DNA of 64,000 nucleotides from Zhengitettix transpicula (GCA_037074705.1 CM073591.1:133059032-133123031); one strand, 5' to 3'; shown: positions 35,701-49,500, counted from the stretch's first letter. The notes: a model not told the origin generated them from the sequence alone. Made by a program: numbers and translations.

Positions 35701-38700
35701 TGTTGTGGGGAAAAAACTGCTACCAAATCCAACACCAGCTGTCGATGTATTACTGTATGTCAAAATATATTTATATAAAAAATTTGAAAATAAAATTTAT
35801 CAAAAAGAAAAATATCAGCATTCTTTTATCCTAAATGTTCATTGGCAAAATCAAATACAGAGTTTAAAAAAAATACTACACTACATACAGTAATTTGTAA
35901 AGAAAAATTGAAGTTTCATTACTATGGAAACATAACTAGTAACATTAATTGAGAAAACATTTATAACACCAAAACATACCCTTCTTTTAGTCAGACACAT
36001 TGAAAATGGTACAAATATGTTGTTGTGATGTTATAAGCAATAATTCTTTATTATAAAAAAATGATGATTGCTAATTATAACTAAGAATTAAAAATGATCA
36101 TGTGAAGCAATTAGCAGACAGAAATAATGAATATATGGCAACAATACTTCCAACAGCTGTTAAACCCTATCATGAATGAAGACACAGAAGAAGTAGAACA
36201 TACACCAGACAATAATGAAGGGGTAGGAGAAGAGGAAGAAGAAATAATAGAGGACCCACCCAGCAAAAAAGAAGTAGAAGAATATATAAAGAAGCTAAAG
36301 CTGGGTAAAGCACCAAGTGGAGATAACATAATTGTGGAAATGTTAAAAGCAGGGGGTACAGTAATAGTAACAGCACTGCATGAGCTGATAAAGGAGATAT
36401 GGAGGGAAGAGAGAATGCCGGAAGACTGAAAAAAAGCATAAATACCCAATATACAAAAAAGGGGATAAATTAAAATGCAACAATTACATGGGTATATGCT
36501 TATTGCCAACTTCATATAAGATATTTACGGGGATAATAAAGAAAAGGCTGGAGACATATACTGAGAAGATACTAGGTGATAACCAAACAGGCTTTCAGCC
36601 AGGTAGATCAACAACAGAAAACATATTTACACTGAGACAAATAACTGAAAAATGCTGGAAATATAATATAGATATTAATATGATATTTATAGATTTCAAA
36701 CAGGCATATGATAGCATAATAAGGAAAAAATTAGTGCGTATTCTGAAATTTTTTAAGATACCAATTAAAATGGTAAGACTAATTAAACAAGCAATAATAA
36801 AAACAAATCAAGTCAAAATTCAGAACCAACTAAATTTTGAGACTAACCAATGATTACAGGAAGGGGAAGGACTGGCTCCGATATTATTTAATTTGGCTCT
36901 AGAGTATGCCATTAGACAAACAAAAATAGATACAACCAAAACTATAGCATACAAGTCATCACAAACAATGGCATATGCTGATGATGCAGTAATAATATCA
37001 AGAACAACTAAAGCAGCAGAGGAGGCATATAAAGAAACATGCCAAAACGGTTGGTCTAGAAATAATCTTAGAAAAAACAAAAATGATGATTCAGTCGCGC
37101 AGGCAATTTGGGAAAAAAGGATGGATGGACATAGATGGAGATGTGATAGAAATAAACGATGACTTTATATATCTGGGATCCAAATTCCACAAAGATGGAG
37201 ATTAAGGGCATGAAATCAGGAGAAGAATGAACTTAGCAAATAAATCATATTTCTCACTAGCACCAGATTTCAAACTAATAACACACAGAATAACAAAAAT
37301 GAGGATATATAAAACCATTATTAGGTCAATACTATATTATGGAAGTGAGGGCTGGACACTAAACAAGACAGAGATAGCTATTAACATCTTTGAAAGATAG
37401 ATCCTAAGAAGAATTTGGGGCCCAAAAAATGAAAATGGCATTTGGAGATACAGATATAATAAGGAAATATATGACCAATATAAAAAACCAAGCATCGCAA
37501 CAGCTATTAGATTAAAAAGAATGGAATGGATAGGACACGTGCAACGCATGGGAAAGGAAAGGATGCCTTCATTATACAATGATATGGGAGGTAAAAGAAA
37601 GGCAGGAAAACCAAGGAACAGATGGATAGACAAAGTAGAGGAGGACATAAAAAGGATGATGGATTTGAGGAACTGGAGAATAGCTTTAGACAGAGAAGTT
37701 TGGAGGAAGCTACTACTGGAGGTAGAGGCCCAATATCAGGCTGTGGAACCATAGAAGAAGAAGCCATTAGCAAGTAAATACAAATGTACTGTGAATATGA
37801 TAAAGAAAATCAGCAGTCTACTGCGAGTAAAGGAAACTAATATAAATAAAGAGTAGTTCATCTCCTACCAAAGAAATTAAAACGGTTTGCATTTGAGCAT
37901 TTAAAGTTTTTATTCATGTAAAATTTCAAAATAAAGTGTTATTGCCAGCAACCAATTACTTGTAAAATCATTTATTGTTTCTTGCCCACCAACATACAGT
38001 TGTCTTCTTCACCACATTGTTTTTTCTCTCTCTATGATTCAAAGCTATTACCAAATACACAGCTGTCACAACTGTTTGTAAAGGCAGGATGCACCACTCT
38101 GAAGTTGCCTGGATTGAATCGTTTTAGTTGCATGCTACAGCACATACAGTGTGAAGAGACAAATTCTGCAGGCAACATTTTTATTTTGTGGCATATGATC
38201 ACACAACTAGAAACAGGCAACAGAAACATGTAGCATGCCTCATGTTGTTCAGTGTTGTCTCAGTGGATTTGCACCTTTATTCAGACATTGTTCCACACAA
38301 ATCATAACATCAGCTCGTAAGGTTGTACTTGTGCATATGGAGCTCATGCTTTATAAAATTTGTCAGAAACTATTTATTTATCAGTGCTCAAATGTCCAAT
38401 CCCTATGTTATAGAGCAAATTGGAGACATTCTCCCTTGAATAATAAATAAGAAAGATAGCCAATTCAGACAAAAAAGGTAATAAAATACCACACAATGTT
38501 TCTGGGATCCATGCCCCCTTTGTCAGGTGTTAAGAAGAGTCTAGAGAAACACAACTGCACTTGTCAGTTGGAAACACTCATTTTGACATTATCTCTTGTT
38601 AACTGCATACAACATAGGTGTACAAACAGAACTACAGCTTCCATATCCCATATGAAGTAGTGTTCGATGAACAAAGTCTTCAGTTGTCATTGGAGACTAT

Positions 38701-40000
38701 CCATGATTAAAATTTGTCCACTGTTGTCTCTTGTACTGGTCTTTCCACTCTCTGCTCAAGAGGATCCCTGATTAAAATCTGTAGTATTTTGAAGCACTGT
38801 TGCCCTTCTGTTGTCTTTTACTGGTATTGCCACTCTCTGTTCAGTCTGAATATTGACTAGTTGCTGACAGCCACAACTTGCATGTTCAGGCTCCATTTTA
38901 GAGCCAACAGTACAGCTGCTCTTTTGAATTTACTGAATGCAGCTGTTTCACTGATACATGATCTATAGTTCCAAGTGCACACCTGAATCCCATGTTCAAA
39001 GGCTGTTAATCATGTCATTCCTTCATAAGGAAATTGCTTCTACTTTTGAGGCAAACAACTTCCTTTCCTTTTTATATCATGCTGGCCATCTAGAGATTTC
39101 AGTGGAATAACACAGCTAATTTACCTAGAAACAGGAGGTGGTATTCATAATCTAGCAAGTCAATGTTTATAGAAGAATCTACGATATTTTCTAGTGGTAA
39201 GTGGATTTAATAAGAAATGAAAATACAAGAGAAGTATTTGGAAAATATGTTAAAAGAGTCAGAGAAACTAGTTCAGTTTTAATATAAGCAAAGTTTAAAG
39301 TTAAAAGTGATAGCATAATTTTTTTAAAATTTATTTATTTCTAACAATCTGTCATAAGTGACATTTAGTTATTGTCTTGACATACAAAATTAAATATATT
39401 AACACAAATTACAATTTGTTCTTATTTGGCTACACTAAAGTTTATACAAATACTGAAATTATGAAAATTCATTGGTTTATGGACAATATACACGATTCTA
39501 AGACCCCTTTAAAAATAATTGTTAAATTACCTTAGATGTTCGTAACCAATCATTAAATATCAACACTCTCATGAAATGTCAACATACCTTCATACCAGAC
39601 TCACGCACTTTTCTACAAATATTTTGAATATCATGCGTTGCTTCAATATGAAATGTGTATTGATTAACGCCGGCATCAGCCATAGGTTCAATCCACTGAA
39701 AATAAAATGATTTGTAGTTAGAAGTAATTGGTACACAACGCTTGAATACATTTAGTTTGGCACCTGTTCCGGTTTCGAAACCATCATATGAGTTTCAAAG
39801 AATACTTTCGGTAGCTTAGCTCGCAGACACTTGACGACGGGATGACCAAATGTTAAATTAGGAACGAAATGACCATCCATCACATCCAAATGTAAATAAT
39901 CGGCGCCAGCATCGAGCAATCTTTTTGATTCGGTTAATAGTTGTGATAAATCCGCATTTAGAACAGATGGTCCTATTTTGCAGGACAAGAATTTCGACAT
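29798..40000 (-). CDS. RPE: Ribulose-5-phosphate 3-epimerase (four exons, complete)
   Basis: Minus-strand exons in transcript order: 40000-39764, 39695-39588, 31547-31326, 29920-29798 (stop TAA). Lengths 237, 108, 222 and 123 bases are all phase 0 and give 229 residues, the usual animal length (about 228). The enzyme interconverts ribulose-5-P and xylulose-5-P in the non-oxidative pentose phosphate pathway, in the cytosol. Visible active-site segments: CKIGPSVL near the N terminus, [13 protein letters not shown] with the metal-binding His and catalytic Asp, FETHMM with the second His, [13 protein letters not shown] phosphate loop, and EVDGGVGP with the second catalytic Asp, then [13 protein letters not shown] chose the ATG at 40000 because [12 protein letters not shown] matches family N termini; an in-frame ATG at 40042 would add 14 residues. 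Intron 2 (8 kb) carries Gypsy and LINE relics in the opposite orientation. Confidence 0.96.
30080..30475 (+). mobile_element. tRNA-derived SINE, copy 2 (complete head, tail on both sides)
   Basis: The order is tail-like block (GTTTGAATGTGAATTAATTC, then two ATTCCTTAATGG units), spacer (CTCTACTCTATCCATTCCTCC), tRNA-like head 30253-30325, and tail (AATATTTTCAGTCTTTCC, GAACATATGCTTTTCTATG, TTCGCCCGAGCATATG, CCTTCCTCACTATGC). The block before the head corresponds to the tail end seen in copy 1, so the structure looks like part of a head-to-tail multimer. It lies in RPE intron 3 on the opposite strand. Confidence 0.88.
30253..30325 (+). other. Intact tRNA-Ser-like cloverleaf (SINE head, Pol III promoter)
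   Basis: 73 bases fold as a cloverleaf: acceptor stem GACCCGG with CTGGGTC (6 of 7 pairs), D stem GCC/GGC, anticodon stem TCTGT/GCAGA, T stem GTGGG/CCCGC. Box A is TGGCCGAGATGG and box B GGTTCAAGTCC. The loop GTACTAA puts ACT at the anticodon, consistent with Ser, although the long class II variable arm is missing. Because it is followed by a dispersed tail it is a SINE head and not a free tRNA gene. Confidence 0.75.
30480..31325. other. Distal part of RPE intron 3, nothing certain
   Basis: The part 30660-30800 has words recalling the Penelope endonuclease on the minus strand (CTAGACTGTAAGGATG, CAGTATCTGATGAGGCAC, CTTTAAGGA), too decayed to define. The rest is AT-rich intron. Confidence 0.3.
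32021..32045. repeat. Short perfect palindrome
   Basis: CATTGTCGGA and TCCGACAATG are exact reverse complements separated by TAATG. Located in RPE intron 2, 130 bases from a larger hairpin. Confidence 0.85.
32174..32257. repeat. 40-bp-arm hairpin with 4-base loop
   Basis: Arm 32174-32213 and arm 32218-32257 are reverse complements at 38 of 40 positions, with loop CATT. The core is AATGGTAAACGTCAC / GTGACGTTTACCATT. No similarity to the PLE-linked fold-back family. Could be a mini-MITE or a small-RNA precursor. Confidence 0.9.
32730..35170 (+). mobile_element. Gypsy LTR retrotransposon relic C in RPE intron 2
   Basis: Plus-strand pieces in order: gag remnant near 32930 (CNYSGHAQC), protease-like [19 protein letters not shown] near 33160, RT region around 33590-33880 ([17 protein letters not shown]), then [12 protein letters not shown] with [12 protein letters not shown] and [17 protein letters not shown] near 33920-34090. 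RNase H follows ([58 protein letters not shown]) to 34550. Integrase pieces lie at 34820-35170 ([33 protein letters not shown]). Many stops and frameshifts. No LTRs recognised. Antisense to RPE. Confidence 0.85.
35175..36110. other. RPE intron 2 stretch, nothing recognised
   Basis: AT-rich spacer between the Gypsy relic and the LINE; possibly decayed 3' end of the Gypsy element at its start. Confidence 0.35.
36121..37757 (+). mobile_element. RTE-like non-LTR retrotransposon, 5'-truncated
   Basis: Plus-strand RT domains in order: [20 protein letters not shown] (36.3 kb), [70 protein letters not shown], and the catalytic [14 protein letters not shown] near 36970. The C-terminal region has [20 protein letters not shown] and [20 protein letters not shown]. 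At least one TGA stop (36851) and three frame changes inactivate it. The endonuclease domain is missing. It ends near the in-frame TAG at 37752 followed by an AAGAAGAAG tail. RTE clade is my best guess from these motifs. It lies in RPE intron 2, opposite strand. Confidence 0.88.
37760..39587. other. RPE intron 2, proximal stretch
   Basis: No recognisable gene. ORFs here are short and without homology. Confidence 0.4.
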
Positions 40001-40532
40001 TTCAAGGACAATACCTATACACGCGGGATACGAGACGACCAATGACGAGCTATATTGTTTGTATCAATTGCACTTGTTTATGGAGAACAGATTAGCCAAC
40101 ATAAGAGCTCAAAAATGATTAAACTTGTTAATTAATAAGTTCATGTTTTCGCACATTTAAATATTGTAATATTAAGTTTTTTAACACCGACTTATTCAGA
40201 CTTTTAAGAGTACCCTTCACAGAAAGAAGTGCAAGTAAAAAATTCGTCACACCAGGACACTGGTTCATATTTAACGACAGCAATGTAAAACGAAGCGGGA
40301 AGAAAGTGCGCAAAACAGGTACGTAGGGAAAATGTTTTTAAAATTGATTATTAAGCTTGCAATAATCTTTCATTAAATAGTGTTTCTTTACGTTCAAATT
40401 AAACAAATAGGATATCAAATACGTTCGTAATCATACGTCTTGTATACTTATTGCCTGCAGGACCTTATTGCTCGAGGAAATCTTATTCAACAGATTGGTT
40501 ATTACCTTGCTATTAAAGTAAATATTTCTGCA
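40001..40532. promoter_or_regulatory. Divergent RPE / CTP synthase intergenic region with likely CTPS leader intron
   Basis: Only 532 bases separate the RPE start codon (minus) from the CTP synthase start codon (plus), so both 5' UTRs and any core promoters must share this segment. On the plus strand AAAACAG|GTACGT (donor at 40319) and TTGCCTGCAG (acceptor ending 40460) could bound a 142-base intron in the CTPS 5' leader. The sequence from 40461 to the ATG is open in frame, so a longer N terminus is formally possible, but family N termini begin at MKYILV. I see no obvious TATA box. Shared use of the region is an inference from geometry. Confidence 0.6.
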
Positions 40533-43500
40533 ATGAAATATATTTTAGTTACTGGAGGAGTTATTAGTGGAGTAGGTAAAGGTGTAATAGCCAGTTCATT
40601 CGGAACAATTTTAAAGTGTTGTAATATTTCGGTCACTTCCATCAAGATTGATCCGTATATTAACATCGATGCTGGAACATTTTCGCCTTATGAACACGGT
40701 AAGTTAAACGGTAGAGTACTAACCTTTAATATAGCCTTAATGTTTTTAATCAAATATATAATTGTTCAAATTCATTGAGGTAAACCCGACCACGTGTTGT
40801 TTTAACGATAAAGAATGCAACTATTTCATCTTGCTAACGTAAAATGATTTTATTACAAATATTCTATTGAATTTTCGGATTTGTTTCTCGCTCCTAATAT
40901 ATGAAATATGCTTACTATATGTTAAAAATTCTAGACACTTTTAAGTCTTACTATATGCCATATAAAATTTATCTTAAGCATTAGTCTCGTTTGTGTTGTT
41001 TGCACATTAATTTCATTTTGAGTGCTTTAGTATGTGCTGCATTTTTAGGTAACAGTATTGAGTAAGTGATTTTTTTACCCAAATATTGAAAGATGCCTGC
41101 ATATTGTACAACCATATTGGGGCAAATACTTCAATGAGTGTAATTTGTGTTTCTTAGGATGTTTTCAATTTTGCATTTTCTATTAATTTATAGTTCAGAC
41201 ATGTTGTGTTCATGTGTAATCATACTATGATTATTGGATCATTACACATATGAATCCAAAAACTATTGTAACATCAGATGAATTCTTATATGCTTAGATA
41301 TTGACTCATTATTGTCCTTAATATCTATACTCTTTCATTTTACTTAAATTACATTTTAATGAGCATCCTTTTGTATCTTTACTGTGGTCAAAGCATTGCT
41401 CAAAATTTTTAAGTGACATGTAAGCAAAGAAGTGTTTAAATAAGTTATGTTGAGGCAAATTAGAAGATATTTTAAGAGGAATTACCATGAGAAATTTAGT
41501 TTTAAAATAATGTATTTGACATTTGTCAAGTTTTCCATTGGCTGTAAAATGTTTGTTTTCATGAGGTCGTTCTTTTTGCCCAGTTCCCGTCTTATTATTC
41601 TAAGTTACCACTTTGTACCTTAAATTTATTAATGTTTTATAAGAAAATGGCTGGTGGCCAAAGAGTTTTTTTAAAAAATTGGAATTCTAGAGAGTCAATA
41701 GTATGGTAAGTTATCCCTTTGTACCCTTTAGTTGATTATATATGGCAAAGCAGTAGTTACAGTGATGTATTCGTTTGGAATAACATAGTATTTCTGCCAC
41801 ATACAGCATAACTGAGTTTGATTCCATCATTCTCTGGTTTCTCATATTGATCTACTTTTGTAATGTATTGTCTGCACTCGGGTGCCCATTTTCTGTGGGT
41901 ATTACTTGAGTATTACCTTATCCAAGTTAATCTGTAGCTCTACCAAATTGTTTAGTCTAGGATATTTTAATTTGTATAATTGCTTGGTAGTTTGAGAGAA
42001 ATATTGTCATGTATAAACATAGAATTGATCTTAAAGTGTTTTCTAGGATTAAATGTCAATTTTCATTTAAATTATGTAAATTTTGTAATTCAGAATTGTA
42101 TTTTGTTTTTTCTTGCTTTATTCTCATTATATTTTTGCAAATGGTGTAATTGAATTGTTTTACAGGTGAAGTTTTTGTTTTGGATGATGGGGGTGAAGTT
42201 GATCTAGACCTAGGAAATTATGAGCGATTTTTGGATGTAACTCTGCATCAAGATAACAATATTACTACAGGCAAAATATACCAATCTGTAATCAACAAAG
42301 AAAGAAATGGGGATTATCTTGGAAAGACTGTTCAAGGTAACATTATTACTCAATTTTTGACAATTTCTTTTCTTTGAAATAAATTATTCCATAATTTAAT
42401 TAATTATATTTTTGATTGTTGAAATTTTTTGTTTTCGTATATAATGCACTTTACTCTACTAGAAACATAAGTTCTGATTATATTATTTATTGGCTCAGTG
42501 GTTCCCCACATTACGGATGCAATTCAGGAATGGGTAGAACGTGTTGCCAACCAGCCTGTAAATGAAGATGGAACCAAGCCCCAAGTGAGTTTTGTTACAG
42601 TAAATGTGCCTAAGGCTTTACTAATTATATCAAATTAAATATCAATTTTTGCAAACAGGTTTGCATAATAGAACTTGGAGGAACCATAGGAGATATAGAG
42701 GGTATGCCATTTGTAGAGGCATTTCGTCAGTTCCAGTTCAGAGTAAAAAAGGAAAATTTTTGCTGTGCTCATGTTTCTCTTGTTCCACAGGTATTTAAAT
42801 TTTTTATTTCAGTACAAAAGTTATACAAGATGAGTAGAACTATTTATAGCTGATACATATAAATATAAAATAATAATATTGAATTTTTTAACTTTCAACT
42901 TAGAAGAATGATGAGGTGTGTGTAATAATTTTGAAACATATTAAACATTACTCATGTGCAAGTAAAACTTAGTTTCCTGCTGTAGTTAAAGTTATCTTAA
43001 CTATTTAAAATATCATTGTTTAAGTAATGTATTCTTTGTAGCCCAAATCAACTGGTGAACCAAAAACAAAACCAACACAATCAAGTGTGAGAGAATTGCG
43101 AGGCCTCGGTTTAAGTCCAGATCTTATTGTCTGCCGTAGTGAGAATCCTATAGGCCAAGCTGTTAAAGAGAAGATATCAAACTTTTGTCATGTTGCACCA
43201 GAACAAGTGAGTTAAATTGTATATGGTTTATTAAGCATTATTAATCTTTCTAATCTGTTAATGGAAACTTATCCATTAACTACAGGCTTTGTCAATGTTT
43301 TTTCTAACAACATTGAAATATCTCGGGATTCCGACCAGGTAGCGTCGTTTGATTTCCACAACTTTTTGATGGCTTGCACCGCAATCTTCTTCAGGTGAAG
43401 GAAAAACCTACGTTCCTTATTGAACATTGAAATAGTTTTCTTAAATTCTTATGATTAGCAAAGGTAAAACCATAATAATTTCATCATTGTGCTAGTTTTA

Positions 43501-46500
43501 TGATGAAGAAAAAAACTATATAAATTACACCTATTTGCTTCTAATGTGTCTGAAAGTTTGTGTTTCTTAGCAGTGAATTAAGTTGAGAAAATACACAGAC
43601 ATAGAAACACATGTTGAGTTTTATACATGTTTATTACAGAATAACAAAAAAATACAGACTTAACAAACAGTTTAAAAGTCACGTGTCGTTATATGTGCAT
43701 GCCCTCTGTTAGTTAATTCTCAAACTGAATAGTATTATAATCAACACTCCTTTTAATGTGGGACCAGGAAGGAAAAGTGAAGTGAATATCACTTTTATAC
43801 TAACATACTCTATTTACAGGTATATTATCTTGGAATTATGAAATAGCATTGAATAATTGAAATTATATAGAATAATAATTATTATAATCATTTATATTGT
43901 ATCAAATTGCAATACAGAATATTCCAAATTTGAGGCAGTGTCTTGATGCATTATGTATTTTAATTTTTATTAATCATCGAAATTGTTATTTAAATCAGCT
44001 GATTGTTATCCATATTCATTTTATGTCTCCTAATACTAGAAATTGATGGGCTTCAAAAGGACCTGCATAGCCTATATAGATTCATACAATGTTTTCAGTT
44101 GGTTCTTCCCAAGAATGTTAATGCCAGGACTTTTATCACCCTGTGTGAATTACAAGAGTATTATTATTATTTTAATACTGTCACTAGTGTTTCTGTTATA
44201 TGCATCTGCTGGCTATTTGTTTATTTTTACAATTCCAATGTGTGGATGATGGAGTGCTGACAACACCACATTTTGTAGAGAGGATAGTAATGTGTATGTT
44301 GTCATTGTGAAGAGTGTCTTTGATGATGCGCAGCATGTGAAATAAGCTTTATTTATCTTGTTTTAATTCCTTAGGCCCATGGTTAAGAACAAGAAGGTAG
44401 GAAATTTATATAAATAAACTGCACACCCTTAAATTAAATTTAAGCAATAGAGATTACCCTTTCCTGTATTGGGGTGAAAGAGAAGGGAAAGAATTGGCAA
44501 AGAAATCACATTGTTAGCTACGATTTTAGAAAGAAGCCATCCATTCGAGCTGCAGAAGCATTTACACTTTGTGAATACAAGGTTGCCATATTTTGGATGA
44601 AACCCACTTGGTAGATTGGTTGTGACCATGCTGTGTGTTTCATATGAAGTCAACCAATTGCTGTTGTTGACATATTGTATTTTATTTTTGATAGTACATT
44701 TCCTGTTTATATGATCATCTGGGAGTACAGAATAATTTTTTTTTACTATTTTATTAAAACTACTTGGGCTTTTAGTTGGCATTTTACTTATGAGGGTTTG
44801 CCGTTTTTGGTGATTTCGGAGGTTAGCAATAAACTTTTTTTTATTATTAAAAAATCAACTTAAAATAATAACCATCTTATTCTCAATGAAACTATCTATA
44901 AATCATGTTGGAACTAAAAACTTGTTAAGTTGTAAGGAAACAACCTAAAACTTAACTAGAAAATTGTGTTTCAATTGGAAAAAATGTAGAATTTAGGAAT
45001 TTTTTCCAAAGAAGGGATTACAACACAACTTCAAAGTTACTTCCCCTTAAAAATATAATAGAGGACAAGACTTTTTAAAAAATGGGCACCTTTTAAATGC
45101 CTCCTTTAGGTTTTACAGGACACCTTTTAAATGCCTCCTTTAGGTTTTACAGGCCATAAAATATCACAATTTGTCCATTAGAGGAATAATTTAATGAAAA
45201 ATTAACTGATGTTCCTCTCCCTTCTAACAGTGAGTGTACTGGATATGAATAGGACAAATTAGTACCGAAACTTAAAGAAAAATTTGCCTCTTAGTAGTAA
45301 AGAAGAAAAAGCCAAAATAATTAGTTTCCTATCTGATTGATTAAGCAAAGTGACCTTTTCTTTCTTGACAAGATTATTTCACAAACAGACTACATTATCG
45401 GAACAGAATAGTAACAAAAAATTGTTTTAAAGCTTATTAATTTTAAGCAATAAATTTAAGTACGAGAGTCTATTCAGTTCTTACTAATCTTATTTTCCCA
45501 GTTTTTGCTGTGTGTTTTAACACTAATGGATCTGTTGTATTGTGTATGTTTGCTTTTTTCCTTAATTAAAAAAATACTTCCGATCAAAAAACAATAATGA
45601 AATTTTACGTGTTTATTACCAGGAACTAGAAGGCTGTTCTGTAAAAATTTCTCATTGTTTGATTCAGTCTTGTAGAAATACCAGTTGGTAAATTGAAAAT
45701 TTTGGACAAATTCTGATTTTTTTAAGGCCTGTAAAACAAAGGAGGCATTTAAAAGGTATCAAATCTTTTTAAATCTTGTCCTCTATTATATTTTTAAGGG
45801 GAAGAAACATAAAAGTAGTGTTGTAATTCTTTCTTTGGAAAAAAAATTCCTAAATTCATTTTTTCTAATCAAAACACTTTTCTAGCCAAGTTTGATGTTA
45901 TTTCCTTACAACTTTACACATTTTTGGTGAGAACATGATTTATAGATGGTTCCATTATTTCAAGTTGATATATTAATAAATATAAAACTTATTTAAATTA
46001 TCGCTAATCTCTGAAAATGCCAAGACAGTTGATCATTACAAACAAAATGTCTTCTAGAATCTAGAGTAGAAGTGGTAAATTTTTACAAAAATCAATTTGT
46101 ACTCTCAGATACATACACAAACAGAAAACCCACGAGTAAAAATAAAATATATCATCAACAAATTATTTTTTTATTGGTTGATTTCATATGGATTGACCCT
46201 CTCGCCACCTGGGGCTTCTATATGCATTCTGTTTTCACCAACCTTTAATACTTTTAAGCAGTTTGAAAAATATTATATAGGTGCATTTACCAACACATAA
46301 TTTACTCTGTGCTAATTTGATAACGAGGCACCCTCAATAATTAAGGAAAAGTTGTGAGATGTAATGGAAATATACATTCACGAATAATAATATGGAATTT
46401 ATTTAGCAAAAAACGCTACTCAATTTTACATTATTCACAAATTTACATTTAGTAAACTTAAGTGTTTAAATGAACTGCTCTTAAATTTATTAATGGAATC

Positions 46501-49500
46501 ACATTGCCTAATTTGTATCGGCAACTTGTTAAATTCTTTTATTCCTTTAATAAATTACTGTTTTGTTTTAAATATAACATAGCCCTAGTTGTATTTAATT
46601 CTACCTTACATTGTACAGGTTCCTATAAATATTGTAATGATTTGCCTTTTATTACTTAATATTAAAAAAAATAAACTTTATTACATTGAAACTACAAAAA
46701 TACATTAAAAAATATTGTTGGGCGCCAGCAGATATACATTGGTCTGCATAAAATTAAAATTAGCTCCGACTTGATTAAAAAGTTCTCCTTCTCAACAGGG
46801 TAATGTGGGTGGTTCGGTGGCTATTCAAGAACAGAGTCTATTTCTGCACTGTGTAAAAGAATTCCACTTTTGAATGTACTTTACATATATTGTGATGCTT
46901 ACTTTACTTGTGGCGTCAGCACACGATCTCCTTCTTCGGCCTCCCCGCGATGGACGTCCCTCAAAACCTCTCCGTCTCCCTGCTTTTCCCTGCGTCTCCG
47001 TCCCCGTCTGCCTCTGCCTCCTACCCGGGTTCAGAGTATTTATTCGAACTCCGCCCCCCCAAATAATGCAAAAAAAGGGACGCGAACCTGCGATTTCTTT
47101 TGGCCTTCTCAGGCAGAAACACGTGCACGCCTAATGTATTCATACTCGGGCCTCCTCAGGCCCGTGGCCCTTAAGGTTGTTATTCACTACAATACATATA
47201 TATATTGTAATACTAATTAAGGAGGCCATTAATTGTTTAAATTATAATGAATTGTTCAGCGGTACAAATTCTGAAAGGACAACAATGACGGCAATTTCTT
47301 GGTTGGGAGCCGCTCAATCTGGTAAATCTTATGGTCAAGAGAGGGAGCAGAATTTAAAAGTAAGAACAGCGCGGTCCAAGAATAGAAATTCAACTGAGAG
47401 ACATATGTTTTACAAATCTAAGTAAAAAGATCTGGACAGAGAGACAAGTTATAAAAAACCTGCAAAGCTGAAACAAAAAGAGATTGTATATTTTGGTCAG
47501 GATGTGCACGTAATATTTTGCAATAAATTTTACACGTGTGAAAGTTAGGGGAAAAGAGAAAGAAAAATAATAAAATGTGCATTTGAATTTAAAGATGATA
47601 GTTTAGTTTTTTAAGTATTAGTTAGGTTTAAATTTAATTTAAAGATAATGGGTTCTAAAATAAATATGGAAGGGGAGAGTGGAAAAATTATAATAGTAGA
47701 GTATATAAAGAAAATGATCAAGGAAAATTTTGAAATATTAAGTACAAATATGAATAAAAATTTTGAAGATATGAATAAAAATTTTGCAAATACAAGTAAA
47801 AATATTGCAGATTTGGGTAAGAAAATGGATAAAAAGTGTGCAGACTTAGGAGCAAAAATGGATAAGAATATGGCAGCATTACAGACAGATTTAAGAGAAT
47901 GGAGAAAAGAAAATAATGGGGGAAATAATAAAATTCTTGAGAGTATTAAAATGGGCAGGACAGAGATAAAAATCTGATTCTGTAGAAGCATTAAATAAGC
48001 TGGATGTAAACATTGAAGTAGAAACATGTGAAGTACAAAATAAAGTAGGGTTATGGGAGGAAAAATGTGATGAAAATGTAAATGAAATGAATGTGATAGT
48101 TATTGAAAATGTTGAAAAGAATTTAATTTTGAAGGGGCATAAAGTGGATGGTGATAAAGGAGAGACTAAGGAGTAAGATATTGATGATGTTGATGAACAG
48201 AAAGATGAACTATTGGGAGAGATAGTGGCAGATGTTAATGAAATAGAAAATAATTACAAGGGAATGGAAGAATTACAGGGAGGAGTTGAGAATCAGAATA
48301 ATACAGAAGTGTTTGTTTACAAAGATGAAGTGAGAACAGCTAATGGGAGCATTGCAATGAGAACATTAATAAATCTAGAAATAAAACAGAAAATGATCAA
48401 ACAGATGGGACTGAAGAATTTAAAACAAGTTATTGTAAGTTTTGAATATTATTTAAATATAGAATTTGGCAATCGTTGATGAATGGAGGGGTGGGAGAAG
48501 ATGTAAAAGAACATATAATCGGAAGTAAAAATAGAATAGATGGAAATTTTTGGGAGAATGTAGGTCAATGCTTATTTGAATTTAGAGATACGGGATAGAT
48601 TCTAACTTTTGAATTACTTTTGTTTAGGAAATAAATAAACTTAATTTTAATTAATCTAGTTAATATTTAAAAAATAAATAATAAATTAAAATTAATTAAT
48701 TAAATAAATTAAATTAAAGATAAGTAAATAGAATCATAAGTAAGGTTAGAAATGAGGAAAATATAACATAAATGATTGAAATATGAGCTGTTGAGCAGAA
48801 GGGGGCGTGGCACACTCAAGCTGTCACTTGAGTGAATTCAACTTTGAGTTGAGGTGTACAAGTTGTGGAGACATTGATTAAGTTACTGAATGATATTAGT
48901 TCACCTTTAATTATAAGTATTAAGATAAGATAAATTATTTGATAAATTTAAGAAGTTTAAATGATGACATGGGGTGTGACTATTAAGTTAAGTTGTTTTA
49001 TTTTGATTTTGTTGTGACAGCCACAAACATTAAATTAATTGTAATATGGGGCATATAAAATGCTTTAAAATTTTAAATGATTAGGATCGAATATGCACAG
49101 TTAATTAAATCATAAAAATTATTTAAAATCTAAATAACAGTTTGTCTAAGGCAAATAATATGTTGCACCAATACTTGATGGCAGTTTGTAAACCTTTAAT
49201 TAACGGTAAAAATAGATTTAAGTTTTTCTTTACGAAATCTGACAACCTACGACAATCATTTGTAATAAATTGAGTTTTCAAAAAAAAAAGTTTGGACAAT
49301 TTTTTTTCAAACTAAATTTGGGGCATTATGTAATACTAATTAAGGAGGGCATTAATTATTTAAATTATAATGAATTGTTCAGTGGTACAAATTCTTAAAG
49401 GACAACAATGACGGCAAGCTCTTTGTCTGGTGGTCTTTGTTGGGAGCCGCTCAGTCTGGCAAATCTTATGGTCGAGAGAGGGAGCATAAATTCAACTGAG

